62,928 nt of DNA from a bacterium (GTDB taxonomy: Bacteria > UBP15 > UBA6099), in assembly GCA_029564595.1 (NCBI GenBank), contig JAKQPS010000185.1:1-62928 (forward strand). The letters are read 5' to 3'. Below are positions 35,391-44,088 of the stretch, piece after piece. The translations under genes and the position numbers were made by a program. Under the pieces are notes generated by a model. It saw only the letters and a program-made list of their open reading frames with translations, ran no database searches and was not told where the DNA came from. The number at the start of each line of letters is the position of its first letter. The first letter of the stretch is position 1.

Positions 35391-36494
35391 TCATCTCATC
35401 GCGCCCATGCTCGACCCGCCCCCGAAAAACCTGCGCTCGATCTCCTGCGCCACCCGCTTCGATTCGTCCAGCGGCCTGAATCCCTGCCTCTTGCGGTTCA
35501 GCACGTCGCCTATCGCGCGGTTGATTCCGTCTATCGAGGTGTATGTTATGTACTGCTCGTCCGTCAAATCCTGCAGCATTTTGTCGAACTTGTTTCTTTT
35601 CTTCTTTCTTCCTATCTTCACAACAACGGCGTACTTGCCGCCGGTGATTATCTCGGACACCATCGACACGCTGTCTTCGGTGACGATGACCGCCTCGCAG
35701 AGGCCGATTATTCCGGGAACCGGGTTGTCCGGGCTTTCTGAAGCCAGAAGCAGATAAGCGTTGCGGGGATGCTCCTTGAGTTCGTCCCTGACAACGGCCT
35801 CGGCCGCCGGGGACGTGCGCCGCGACGTTGTTGTAAGCAGCGACAGGTCGTACTCCTCGCAGGCCAAAAGAACCTCGTTCATCAGTTCCCCGGCCATCTC
35901 CGCGTCGAGGCGCGCGTGCGCGCTTTCCCCTCCGATGAGCAACCCGACAGGGCGATGAAGGTCTCCCTTTATCTTCTGGTGCAGCGCGACAGATTCGGCA
36001 AATATGAACCCTTCGGAGATATGGCTCGCGGCCCCCATCGTGTATATCACATTCTCGCCCTTGCACTTCTCCTGATCGTGCCTCGGAGCCACCACCAGAT
36101 TGAAATCCGACGCCGATAACAGCGACGGCCTCATGCATACCACCGTCTTGGCGTTCCATATCTTCCCAAGCAGGAACGTCACCGGATGGGTGAACGAGCC
36201 GGCGGATATTATCAGGTCGGGCGCGAACTTCACCAAGCTTTCAATCGACACGTTCGTGACTTTCTGTATCCAGAAGAGAATCAGAGGAGACGAAAATTTG
36301 AAACGTCTCGCCAGATAAGACATCGCCACGAGGAAAAGATAGTAAGGCTTGCTCATCTTGATTTCGAGTTTTTTGCCGATAATTCCTTTGAGCTTGCGCG
36401 CCACTCCCTCCGTCTGATGGACGTGGCCGCGCTTGCCGTCGCTGATTATCAGCACGCGCCTTTTTTTCTTCCCTTTTCCGCTTAATTCTTCCAT
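35391..36494 (-). CDS. ELM1/GT-B-like protein (mitochondrial fission ELM1 family)
   Basis: 367 residues. VLIISDGKRGHVHQTEGVARKL opens a GT-B-like fold of the ELM1 (DUF1022) family, with VVCMRPSLLSASDFNLVVAPRHDQ in the middle, RPVGLLIGGESAHARL near residue 190 and VTEDSVSMVSEIITGGKYAVVV toward the end, the family signature (TxDSxSMxsEa). Plant ELM1 is known from mitochondrial fission; bacterial members sit among lipopolysaccharide genes and resemble glycosyltransferases. First gene of the glycan operon, following its own promoter. Confidence 0.8.
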   Translation of the reverse strand: MEELSGKGKKKRRVLIISDGKRGHVHQTEGVARKLKGIIGKKLEIKMSKPYYLFLVAMSYLARRFKFSSPLILFWIQKVTNVSIESLVKFAPDLIISAGSFTHPVTFLLGKIWNAKTVVCMRPSLLSASDFNLVVAPRHDQEKCKGENVIYTMGAASHISEGFIFAESVALHQKIKGDLHRPVGLLIGGESAHARLDAEMAGELMNEVLLACEEYDLSLLTTTSRRTSPAAEAVVRDELKEHPRNAYLLLASESPDNPVPGIIGLCEAVIVTEDSVSMVSEIITGGKYAVVVKIGRKKKRNKFDKMLQDLTDEQYITYTSIDGINRAIGDVLNRKRQGFRPLDESKRVAQEIERRFFGGGSSMGAMR

Positions 36495-36514
36495 AGCATG
36501 AATAACTCAATTTC

Positions 36515-36551
36515 GAATATATATTCTATTATTGAGGAGATGAAAAATCAA
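36515..36551 (-). promoter_or_regulatory. Promoter and palindrome of the glycan operon
   Basis: Minus strand TTGATT (36546-36551), 17-base spacer, TAGAAT (36523-36528, 5 of 6), about 30 bases before the ATG at 36494. A perfect 12-base palindrome GAATATATATTC (36515-36526) overlaps the -10, the position of a repressor site. This appears to be the only promoter before eleven glycan genes. Confidence 0.55.
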
Positions 36552-36567
36552 ATGCGGGAGAGACTGA

Positions 36568-37593
36568 TTATCTGATTTCTTCGAGGATATAAACAGCGTC
36601 GTCCGGACGCGTTCCCGAAATGGCCAAGGCGCGTCCGGGGCCGGGAACCCTTCCCGCCGCGATGTCCGACTCTGACAATCTGTCGCCAGCGCCGAAAAGC
36701 ACCACTTTCGAGCCGAGGTTCACCGCCGCAGCCTCCTCCGCTTCAGCCCCCGGAATCTTGCCGCCGAACATCGCGTGGGATATCAGCATCTCCGGGTCGA
36801 GGCTCTGCCGGGAGCCAAACTCGCTCAGGGCGCTCTCGACACCCGGCGTCATGAATGGTCCTGAGCCCCATTTGATGGAAACAGCCGCGTAAGAGCCGGC
36901 AGGAAGCGCCCTCAGGAACCCTTCCATTCTCTCGCCTTCCTCCGGCCCGATGAACATATTGAATCCGCCCGTCTCCGTCACTTTTCCGCTTTTTCCGTCG
37001 AACGCCACCACGTTGTATCCGTTTGAATGAGGCGACTTGTCCGCTCCGTCCACATATATGCCGTGCATCCCGTCGCCGTAAGCGGAAGAGAATATGAAGA
37101 TGGTCCGCGGGAAATCGGAAACCCCGTTGATCGCGGCGGGCGAGTCGATGAGAAACATCCTCGCGCCGGAAGCCCTTATCGCCATGTACGCCTCATAGAG
37201 CGGCCTGCCGAGTATGTATGGCGCGTCGCCCGCGAGTATCGCCTTCCGCACGGTCGTTTTGCGCCACCTGAGCGCCGAAGGCGAACTATCCGCCGCGGCG
37301 CCGCCGCGCGCGAACAGCCTGATGTTTTCCGCAACCGCTCCGTTAGCCGTCATCCATGCGAACAGTTGCCGGTTGGTAACCGGCGGAAAAGGCTCCTGTT
37401 CGAGCCGCGACCGCAGTTCCTCTACTAACTCAAGGGAGCCGTCCACAAGCGCAAGCCCGTCGGATGTGCGCAGAGTCAGCGTCGCAAGCCCGCTGTCCGC
37501 GCCTCCGGACGCGGAAGAAGTCTCCGCGAGCGCGGCGCAAGCCGCGAAAACAGACGCCAAGATAAGCGCCGCAAGAGCCGCCTTCAGCTTCAC
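36568..37593 (-). CDS. Exported protein with a FAM3/ILEI-like domain
   Basis: 341 residues, GTG start inside a GTGA overlap. Signal peptide to about 24 (ALA/ETS). Residues about 175-295 match the interleukin-like EMT inducer/FAM3 fold: HGIYVDGADKSPHSNGYNVVAFDGKSGKV, then GFNMFIGPEEGERMEGFLRALPAGSYAAVSI, and the closing HAMFGGKIPGAEAEE (family: G-x-x-G-x-x-P-G-x-A-x-E). Residues 60-150 are another unassigned domain. These folds are best known as animal cytokines and as a domain on glycan enzymes such as POMGNT1, where they bind carbohydrate. Last gene of the envelope operon, so sugar recognition in the periplasm is a sensible guess. Confidence 0.7.
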   Translation of the reverse strand: MKLKAALAALILASVFAACAALAETSSASGGADSGLATLTLRTSDGLALVDGSLELVEELRSRLEQEPFPPVTNRQLFAWMTANGAVAENIRLFARGGAAADSSPSALRWRKTTVRKAILAGDAPYILGRPLYEAYMAIRASGARMFLIDSPAAINGVSDFPRTIFIFSSAYGDGMHGIYVDGADKSPHSNGYNVVAFDGKSGKVTETGGFNMFIGPEEGERMEGFLRALPAGSYAAVSIKWGSGPFMTPGVESALSEFGSRQSLDPEMLISHAMFGGKIPGAEAEEAAAVNLGSKVVLFGAGDRLSESDIAAGRVPGPGRALAISGTRPDDAVYILEEIR

Positions 37594-39221
37594 AGATACC
37601 TCCTTATGCTTATGCCCGCTCCCGGCCTGTACACCCGGCTCTTCACTGTCTCGAAATAAAACTCCATCGGAAAATCATATTTGTATATAATCACATTCCT
37701 TGAAAAACCGTATCTGATGCGCCTTCCGTAGTTGCTTCCCTTTCCCTGCCGCGAATAATCCAGATCCACAAAAACCGAGTCGAGTCCGAACTTTGCGAGA
37801 CTGTCTTTGCGGTTGAAATAATCCCTGTTGCGCATGAAGGAAATAAAGAGAGATTCCCAGAGGGGATTATCCGCGCGCCCGGTGATGCGGGCGAAGTCGT
37901 TGTTGAATCTCAAAATCGCCGCCCAGTCTCTTCTATAAGTCGCGTCCAGCCTGAACTCCCCTTCGAGCCACGAGGCGCTGCCACGCCCCCAGAACCTCAT
38001 CGAGGCGTCTCCGGACACAAGCCATTTCCTGCGCGGACGCCATTTCTTCGCGTCCCCGCCGAGCGCCGTAGTGTAGGTGAAGTCGAAATTGAAATAATCG
38101 TCTATCTCCCCCTCGTCGTCGAAGTCCTGCACCTTTAGAGTGCCGAACCGCCCCTCGTAGAACCTGCGGTCGTTCCCGCCGCTCGCCTTCAGTTGGAACC
38201 CCTCTTTCTCCACCTTCATCGCCGCGCCCAGCCGCGAGGAAGGATTCACCACCTCAAGCCCCTCCAGCCTGCCCACCAGCATCAGCCGCTCGTCCCCATA
38301 TCCCATTTCAAAATGAGTCCTGTCCTTCACCTTCCTGTCCACATTGCCTATCTGCGCGTACCCTAAGCGGCCCTCCCGCCTTATGTTCGCTCCATATTTT
38401 GTTTTGTTGAAATTATTCAGATGGTCGACGCGCCACAGGCTCTTCAAATCCGAGCCGATTGGGCGGTTTCTCTGCACTCCGACATTCCTTTCGTCAAACT
38501 TCTCGAAAAGATTCTCCGTGATGAACGTCCACCTGTTATCGCTCTCCTTGCCGACGAAGAACGTGCCGTCCATATCGCGCCTGTTCGTGCGGTTGAGGAT
38601 GTCCTTGAGCTTCAGGTACGCTATGCCCTCATACTTGATGTCCGCCACTATTCCGTCCGTGGCCGTGTTGTCAACGTCCACCTGCGCCTTCTTGGTTATC
38701 TTCGGGATTATCTGAAGGATGATGTTTCTGTCTCTGTCGCCGAAATCGGGATGCACAGCCTCGGTGACGGGAATGATGAAAGGAATGGAAATAAAAACCT
38801 TTCTCGGAGGGATAGGGATTGAGGCAGAGCCGCCTTCCGGAGTTGTCAGATGGAGAGTCGCGCCTCGCGCGAGCGCCTTGTCCTCGATGAGAATAGGCAG
38901 AATAATCGCGCGCGCATCCTCTCTCTCATCCCCGGTCGCCTCTCTCGGCGGGACATGAACCACCTTCAGTTTTCTCGTCCCTCCGGGCACGGGCACGACA
39001 AGAGATTCCCACGAAGGCGGCGTCCGTTCGGCCTTCACATAAACCGGCATCCCGCCCGCCTCGATCACGAACCCGGCCTCCAATTGTTCCGTAGTCGCCA
39101 TTGCCACGAACACGTCAAGCTCAGGCTCGCCGTCGGCGAACGCGCGCGTCGCGTACGATAGACACGCCAGAACAGCGGCGAACGCCGCGAAAGTCTTCAA
39201 TATCAATAACGATATTTTCAT
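37590..39221 (-). CDS. Outer-membrane beta-barrel protein of unknown family
   Basis: 543 residues. Signal peptide to about 29 (TRAFA). Residues about 30-180 are soluble, beta-rich and could be an Ig-like periplasmic domain (SIPIPPRKVFISIPFIIPV). From about 190 to the end the protein alternates as an amphipathic barrel with aromatic girdles (RWTFITENLFEKF, YFNFDFTYTTAL, RDWAAILRFNNDFARI), ending GAGISIRRYL. No known family recognised. It overlaps the FAM3-domain gene by four bases, which suggests matched synthesis. Confidence 0.65.
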   Translation of the reverse strand: MKISLLILKTFAAFAAVLACLSYATRAFADGEPELDVFVAMATTEQLEAGFVIEAGGMPVYVKAERTPPSWESLVVPVPGGTRKLKVVHVPPREATGDEREDARAIILPILIEDKALARGATLHLTTPEGGSASIPIPPRKVFISIPFIIPVTEAVHPDFGDRDRNIILQIIPKITKKAQVDVDNTATDGIVADIKYEGIAYLKLKDILNRTNRRDMDGTFFVGKESDNRWTFITENLFEKFDERNVGVQRNRPIGSDLKSLWRVDHLNNFNKTKYGANIRREGRLGYAQIGNVDRKVKDRTHFEMGYGDERLMLVGRLEGLEVVNPSSRLGAAMKVEKEGFQLKASGGNDRRFYEGRFGTLKVQDFDDEGEIDDYFNFDFTYTTALGGDAKKWRPRRKWLVSGDASMRFWGRGSASWLEGEFRLDATYRRDWAAILRFNNDFARITGRADNPLWESLFISFMRNRDYFNRKDSLAKFGLDSVFVDLDYSRQGKGSNYGRRIRYGFSRNVIIYKYDFPMEFYFETVKSRVYRPGAGISIRRYL

Positions 39222-39227
39222 ATTTGA

Positions 39228-39791
39228 CTATTCGGCAACTTTGCCGCTAGGCTCCCCCGCTTCTTCCGGCATTAGATGAATGACCACCGCGTCGAACGCG
39301 TCCGGCCCGTGGATAACCGCCACCCGGCCGCTGCGCGCTCCGGCCAGCAGCCTTATTCTGCCCTGTTCCGTCAGCGATTCGAACTCCTCGACAGTCAGCG
39401 CCGAAAACCCGAACATGCCCAACACGGACTTGGCCCGCTCCGCGGAAAGCCCTTCAATCGGCGGTATAAGCCCGTCCATCGCGCCCGCCCTCAACGTGGT
39501 TCTAATCGTTTTCACGCCGGCAGCGTCCGCCGCGCGGCCCGTTTCGAAAACCTCCACCTCGACGCTGTCCCCGAACTCGGCCCGTATCAAATCCTCGACC
39601 CGGCCACGCGCCGCGTCAGGCTCCAACTCCGCCGCCCAACGGCTTATCTTCTCCAGCAGCGCCCGGTCCGCAGACAACACAACCGCCCGGTCGTCAAGCT
39701 CAATGGTTGCCATCTCCGGCGCGGACGGCGCGGCGAACGCGGGCAGGCACAGCGCGGTTGCCATGATAAGCAATGCGACCGCTTTCTTCAT
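39228..39791 (-). CDS. Small exported protein, unknown family
   Basis: 187 residues with a clear signal peptide (1-20, ending PAFA). The mature part is acidic, with an alternating strand-helix pattern (ATIELDDRAVVLSADRALLEKI, then GRVAVIHGPDAFDAVVIHLMP). I recognise no family. It lies between the lipoprotein (four-base overlap) and the barrel protein (six-base gap) and probably works with them in the periplasm. Confidence 0.6.
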   Translation of the reverse strand: MKKAVALLIMATALCLPAFAAPSAPEMATIELDDRAVVLSADRALLEKISRWAAELEPDAARGRVEDLIRAEFGDSVEVEVFETGRAADAAGVKTIRTTLRAGAMDGLIPPIEGLSAERAKSVLGMFGFSALTVEEFESLTEQGRIRLLAGARSGRVAVIHGPDAFDAVVIHLMPEEAGEPSGKVAE

Positions 39792-40477
39792 TTCACGCCC
39801 TCCCCTCGCTCCGCCGCTATCCCGGCGAACATCTCCGCATACGCTTCCGCCAACTCTTTCATATTCTTTTCAATCTCGAAAACATTCCGCGCGGGCTGCC
39901 ATCTGACCGCCAGTTCCTCCAGTTGCGCCGAAACGCTTTCCGGCGGGTCGCCACCGTACGCCTCGGACGCCCAGACAGCCGCGTTAGCCGCCATCGCCGC
40001 CCGCGCAGGAAGAGCCTCCATCGCGCTTTTCGACTCCTCCACCGCCTGCCATATCTCGTACAGCGTCTCGCACTTCTCCAGCGCCGGCTCCAGATCGTAA
40101 ATCCTCAGCAACTCCTTCATGCGAGATTCCATGGACGCGGAGCCGCCCGCCCGCCGCGCCTCCGGCCCGCTCTCCGCGTAAAACTTCCCCATCCTCGACA
40201 TCGCGTTGCCGAAATAGTCCGTGTGCTCTCCGATTATCAGTTCGTGATTCTGAAGGACGTGCTGGTAAATGCCATGCTGGGAAAACACCACCGGGACTGG
40301 GCGCATCCTGCCCCGGCTCACTCTGAAAAGCTCGGCGCGCTGGACCTCCCGCGTCCGCCGCGAGAGCGCCGTTTTGTTGCTTTCCGTCACATTGCGCGCG
40401 GACGCGCATGCCGTCGCCGCGAGAGCCGCCGCCGCAAGCGCCGCGACAACAAAAAACTTCGCCGCCTTCAGAATCAT
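39788..40477 (-). CDS. Predicted lipoprotein, helical
   Basis: 229 residues from ATG at 40477, which overlaps the preceding stop as ATGA. The N-terminus KAAKFFVVAALAAAALAATACAS ends in a lipobox (LAATAC) with Cys near residue 24, so the mature protein is lipid-anchored, presumably processed by the LspA encoded at 53303. The rest is mostly helix with many Glu and Ala and resembles a coiled-coil periplasmic subunit. A 27-codon extension upstream to 40558 is rejected because it would bury the signal. Confidence 0.65.
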   Translation of the reverse strand: MILKAAKFFVVAALAAAALAATACASARNVTESNKTALSRRTREVQRAELFRVSRGRMRPVPVVFSQHGIYQHVLQNHELIIGEHTDYFGNAMSRMGKFYAESGPEARRAGGSASMESRMKELLRIYDLEPALEKCETLYEIWQAVEESKSAMEALPARAAMAANAAVWASEAYGGDPPESVSAQLEELAVRWQPARNVFEIEKNMKELAEAYAEMFAGIAAERGEGVK

Positions 40478-41946
40478 CTTCCCTCCGGCCCCTTTATGCT
40501 CATGCTCATGTTTATCATCTTCCTCTTCGCCCGCCACGCCAACTGGAACTTCACGCACTTATACAGCCTGAAACCTCCGATTACCACCTCGTCGAACTTG
40601 TTCAGATCGTCGTCATACTGCGCATCCGCCATCAAGCTCGTCCTCTTGCTTATCTTCTGATCCGCGTAAATGAACAGCTTGTTGTTCGTGTTCACCCTGT
40701 CCGAATCAAACGGCGTGTCCCCATTGTGATTGAACATCAAGTATTGTACCCTGAGATTCTTCTTCTCCCCTAATACGAAAGAGGTTTCAAGCCCGGAACC
40801 TATCACGCGGTAGCGCTCCCATCCCTTGTAAATCCCCAGCCGGAAATCCGTAATTAAAGCATGCTGAATCGCATGTTTGGGGTTAAGTATATATTTAGCG
40901 TTGACATTCGCGTGCGCTCGGCCTTGCGCCTTGTCGAGATGGTCTTCCTTGAGCATCCCCGCCTCCACGCCGCCGTCAACCAGAAGCCGCGCGCCCCGAT
41001 ACGCCTTCTGCGGCATTCTCAGTTCCGCTGTCGGAGAGTTCCACACCGTCTCCGGACTGGCGTATTTGAAATACCCTCTGTTTTCCTTAAATTGTTTGCC
41101 GAAGCGAAGCGTCGCGTTGAAATCTCCCATCGGCTTCTGCCATCTTGCCTCAGTGAAGAACCCTTCCCTGAAATAATAGTTTGTGTAAAGCCCCACCGTG
41201 TCGCCTTTGGCTCTGGCGCGCGCCACCCCGGACCTGATTTCCGCGCCCCCGATATCCGAGTATCCGAGAGAGGGCGGAGAGAAAATCCAACTGCCGTACT
41301 GAACGCCCGAACCCGCGGCGGCGTCTCTGCGCCCTCCCGGTCTCATCGTGTACGACGGCCAGCTCATCACCCGCCGGTCTTTAAAGTGAAATGAGATTTT
41401 ATTGAACTTCGCCCGCCCGTCCTGCGAAAGCTCCACCTTTTTCGCCTTGATGGTGTAATCAGTCGCGTCCAGCGGACATGTGGACGCCGACACGTCGCTC
41501 ATCGCCACGCTATCGTTCGATATGGCCACATTCCCGCTGAAGAAATACATGCCCTCCATCCGCGCGGACGCCGCCTTCAACGAGCCTTCGCCGGTCTTGT
41601 AGTTGTATCTGAAACCGCAGCCTTTGAACTCCAGCCCGTCCCGCGTGACCGAGATGTCTCCTTCGGCGGAGACCTCGCCGGTCTCGTTGTCCAGTTCCAT
41701 CGCGCCGGATTCCATCAACATCCCGCCGTACTCGATCTTCACGTTGCCGCGAAGCGACATTGCGCCCTGTTCGGCGTCGCCCTCGAAGTTGTCCGCGGAT
41801 ATATCGATCAGGCGCTCGGCGACCGGCGCATCCTGAGCCGCCGCCGCGCCGGACAAGGCAAGCGCCGCCGCCGCAATAAACAACAACCATTTCCGCGCCA
41901 GCGCGGTTCTTCCGGCCCGTTTTCCTTTGTGAGGTGTCATCTTCAA
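40474..41946 (-). CDS. OstA/LptD-like outer-membrane protein
   Basis: 490 residues. Signal peptide to about 37 (AAAAQDA). Residues about 45-165 follow the OstA/LptA jelly-roll repeat (ISADNFEGDAEQGAMSLRGNVKIEYGGMLMESGAMELDNETGEVSAEG), with the typical alternation of short strands. A barrel-like region follows (about 195-480), with CPLDATDYTIKAKKVEL resembling LptD. True LptD is about 750-800 residues, so this is either a reduced LptD or a relative that exports another glycolipid. TTG at 41946 with GGAGAG is the likely start; ATG at 41940 is close. First gene of the envelope operon. Confidence 0.7.
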   Translation of the reverse strand: MKMTPHKGKRAGRTALARKWLLFIAAAALALSGAAAAQDAPVAERLIDISADNFEGDAEQGAMSLRGNVKIEYGGMLMESGAMELDNETGEVSAEGDISVTRDGLEFKGCGFRYNYKTGEGSLKAASARMEGMYFFSGNVAISNDSVAMSDVSASTCPLDATDYTIKAKKVELSQDGRAKFNKISFHFKDRRVMSWPSYTMRPGGRRDAAAGSGVQYGSWIFSPPSLGYSDIGGAEIRSGVARARAKGDTVGLYTNYYFREGFFTEARWQKPMGDFNATLRFGKQFKENRGYFKYASPETVWNSPTAELRMPQKAYRGARLLVDGGVEAGMLKEDHLDKAQGRAHANVNAKYILNPKHAIQHALITDFRLGIYKGWERYRVIGSGLETSFVLGEKKNLRVQYLMFNHNGDTPFDSDRVNTNNKLFIYADQKISKRTSLMADAQYDDDLNKFDEVVIGGFRLYKCVKFQLAWRAKRKMINMSMSIKGPEGR

Positions 41947-42005
41947 TGTTGTCTCTCCGATTCAGGACGTACGTATGATTCTAGAATGAAACCGGATGAA
42001 AAAAA

Positions 42006-42035
42006 ACCCCCGGAGAACATCTGTCCTCCGGGGGT
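42006..42035 (-). terminator. Rho-independent terminator of the SLH porin gene
   Basis: Ten-base perfect stem ACCCCCGGAG/CTCCGGGGGT with a ten-base loop (42016-42025), followed on the minus strand by a run of eight or nine T (41998-42006). It lies 22 bases beyond the porin stop. It separates the porin from the envelope operon. Confidence 0.9.
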
Positions 42036-42056
42036 AGGTGTCACAGAGTGAAAAAA

Positions 42057-43730
42057 TTAGAAATTGATGAGCAATTCGCCTCTGACGCGGTTGAGAACGT
42101 AGTCGGAAGCGCCCTGCTGCATGTACTCTACTCTGAAGAGAGAGTCTTTGTTGATCGGCTTTGTCACGGAAACCGCGCCGAAGCCAGTGTACTTCTGACC
42201 GTCGAGGTCCGCGCCGTTCGGGGAAGTTCCACCGGCATAGTTGCCCATGACGGCCTTTCCGCCGAGTTCGACATCGCCGAGAACGGTGTATGAGCCTTCG
42301 AGTCCGAAGCCTTCAAAGCCGGCGGGAAGAATCAGGTTGCCGGAGTTGTAGGAAATGCAGTTCGGAGCCGAAACGTCAAGCCCTCTCGGGCAAACGGTGT
42401 CATACTCCGTGAACGGGTTGGAGACGGCGCTCGTGAAGCCTGTCACAGCGGGGATGTCCCCGTATGTGAGGCTGATGCCGGCCTTTTTGCTCTTGTAAAG
42501 GTCGAGGCCGACCACGAAGCTGTAATCCGTCAGACCGGCCGCCGGGCTGGCGCCCGTGTCCAAGTCCACAACCTTCATGTACTCGCCGCGCAGTTCCTTC
42601 AGGAACATCGAGTCCTTCAGGAGCGGAGCGACCATATCAACGCCCCATGCCTTCTCTTTGTCGATGCCCGAGGCGAGGTAATTGACGCCGAGGTCAACGA
42701 ACGGAAGATCCAAGCCGAGGCGGGCGGCGGCGTAAAGGTCTCTTTCTCCACCGCCGAGGCCTTCGACTCCGGCAGCGTTTCCGGCCGAGTTGAGGTCGAG
42801 CGCGCCGGCGAATCCCGTCAGGGCCACGATGCTCTTTGCCACATCGAGCTTCATAGCAACCATCGAGTCCGCGCCTGTCGTGTCAACCATCATTCCGTAC
42901 GGGCCGAATGCTAGGTCCTGATAACCTGAGCGCAGCTTGAGAACGTCCAACTCAGACACGTTGTCCGAGAAGTTCAAATCTACGAAAGCGTGCACGAGCT
43001 TCAGATCGTCATCCTGCGGAGCGGTCGAGCCTTCGCCGATTGTCGAGCGGTTCAACAGCGTCTTTTCGAGGCCCAGCGAGAACGTTACGTTCTTGCCGGC
43101 TTCGCCGTCGAACGTCAGGTTGGCGAGCATTTCGTATCCAGCGCCAAGTTCCGTGCCGGCGCCGAGCGCCGCGTTGTACAGCGTGTTGTACGTCGTCACG
43201 AATGCCGCGTCTGACAGATCCGTGCCGGGAGCGTCGATCCTCTGGCGGATGCTTCCGCCGACCTGCAGTTTGCCGAGGAAAGCGTTGTCGACTTTCTTCT
43301 CCAACTTGTCGATGCGGCTGGAGTTCTCGTCAACTTTCACTTTCAGGGCAGCCAGTTCGTCTTTGAATTCCGCGGCAAGCTTCTTCACTATGTCGCGAAT
43401 CTCATCGAGCTGAGCCGGGGTGATTCCCGGAGCCGCGGGGGCTCCAGGAGCCGCAGGGGCTGCCTTGCATTCGCTCTTCAGGCAGTACGTCTTGTCCAGA
43501 ATATCCATCATTCTGGCGATAACCATCGCGTACTCGTACCTCGTGAGGGGCCTGTCCCCCTTGAACGTCCCGTCGGGGTAGCCTTCGATGAGGCCGCTGT
43601 CGACGAGCTTCTGCACCGCGTCCGCAGCCCAGTGGCCGCTATGAACGTCCACAAGCGTCGCGGAATACGATTTCACGGAGATTCCCACCGTGAGTGTTAA
43701 TGCCAATGCTGCTAGTACTAGTTTCTTCAT
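42057..43730 (-). CDS. SLH-domain outer-membrane porin
   Basis: 557 residues. Signal peptide to about 23 (KSYSA). One SLH domain (about 27-85: HWAADAVQKLVDSGLIEGYPDGTFKGDRPLTRYEYAMVIARM, in pieces) that grips pyruvylated or polyaminated cell-wall polymer, a Pro/Ala linker with Cys pair, a coiled coil (about 105-150), then a long barrel (about 155-557) that ends in Phe (LLINF), the usual last residue of outer-membrane proteins. This is the OmpM/Omp-alpha/SLH-porin plan that ties the outer membrane to peptidoglycan in Negativicutes, Thermotogota, Cyanobacteria and Deinococcota. GGAGG lies six bases before the ATG. Strong RNA signals suggest a highly made protein. Confidence 0.9.
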   Translation of the reverse strand: MKKLVLAALALTLTVGISVKSYSATLVDVHSGHWAADAVQKLVDSGLIEGYPDGTFKGDRPLTRYEYAMVIARMMDILDKTYCLKSECKAAPAAPGAPAAPGITPAQLDEIRDIVKKLAAEFKDELAALKVKVDENSSRIDKLEKKVDNAFLGKLQVGGSIRQRIDAPGTDLSDAAFVTTYNTLYNAALGAGTELGAGYEMLANLTFDGEAGKNVTFSLGLEKTLLNRSTIGEGSTAPQDDDLKLVHAFVDLNFSDNVSELDVLKLRSGYQDLAFGPYGMMVDTTGADSMVAMKLDVAKSIVALTGFAGALDLNSAGNAAGVEGLGGGERDLYAAARLGLDLPFVDLGVNYLASGIDKEKAWGVDMVAPLLKDSMFLKELRGEYMKVVDLDTGASPAAGLTDYSFVVGLDLYKSKKAGISLTYGDIPAVTGFTSAVSNPFTEYDTVCPRGLDVSAPNCISYNSGNLILPAGFEGFGLEGSYTVLGDVELGGKAVMGNYAGGTSPNGADLDGQKYTGFGAVSVTKPINKDSLFRVEYMQQGASDYVLNRVRGELLINF

Positions 43731-44088
43731 TTACAACCTCCCTGGAAATTTCCTGTTTTTCGGGACTTTCAGGTCGCCTTCCAGACAAGTTTCCACGTTT
43801 CCTTGCCTTCAGTTTCCCTTCCGTCCCTTTCCCTGCTTATTGCATTCGATGCGATGATGATTCCAGAGATTTCACCTCCTTTCTTCCATCATCACACCAA
43901 TAATAAATACAATACAATGCCGCTGTTCATAGTATCTTTACATTTAAAAAAATAATTGTCAACTTCTACCGGCTAAAAAAACGCTTAATTGACAATTATC
44001 CGTTTCCGCCGTCGAATAGACCTTTGTTTTCCGCCGCGAAGCGCTTTTTCCTCGAAATCTCTCCATATCGCGGCATCCTGAACAAAAA
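43731..44088. promoter_or_regulatory. Long leader and promoter region of the SLH porin gene
   Basis: 358 gene-free bases. Minus-strand TTGACA (43957-43962) is a likely -35; possible -10s are A+T-rich stretches at 43931-43945, none perfect. An 11-base inverted repeat ATAATTGTCAA (43952-43962) / TTGACAATTAT (43989-43999) contains TTGACA in both orientations. The leader of about 200 bases includes AAAGGAGGTGA (43872-43882), a perfect Shine-Dalgarno without a following gene, and is purine-rich on the coding strand. Confidence 0.5.

Noticed and set aside
40474-41946. Full LptD
   Set aside because: Too short (490 residues) and without the usual LptD C-terminal cysteines; called only OstA/LptD-like.
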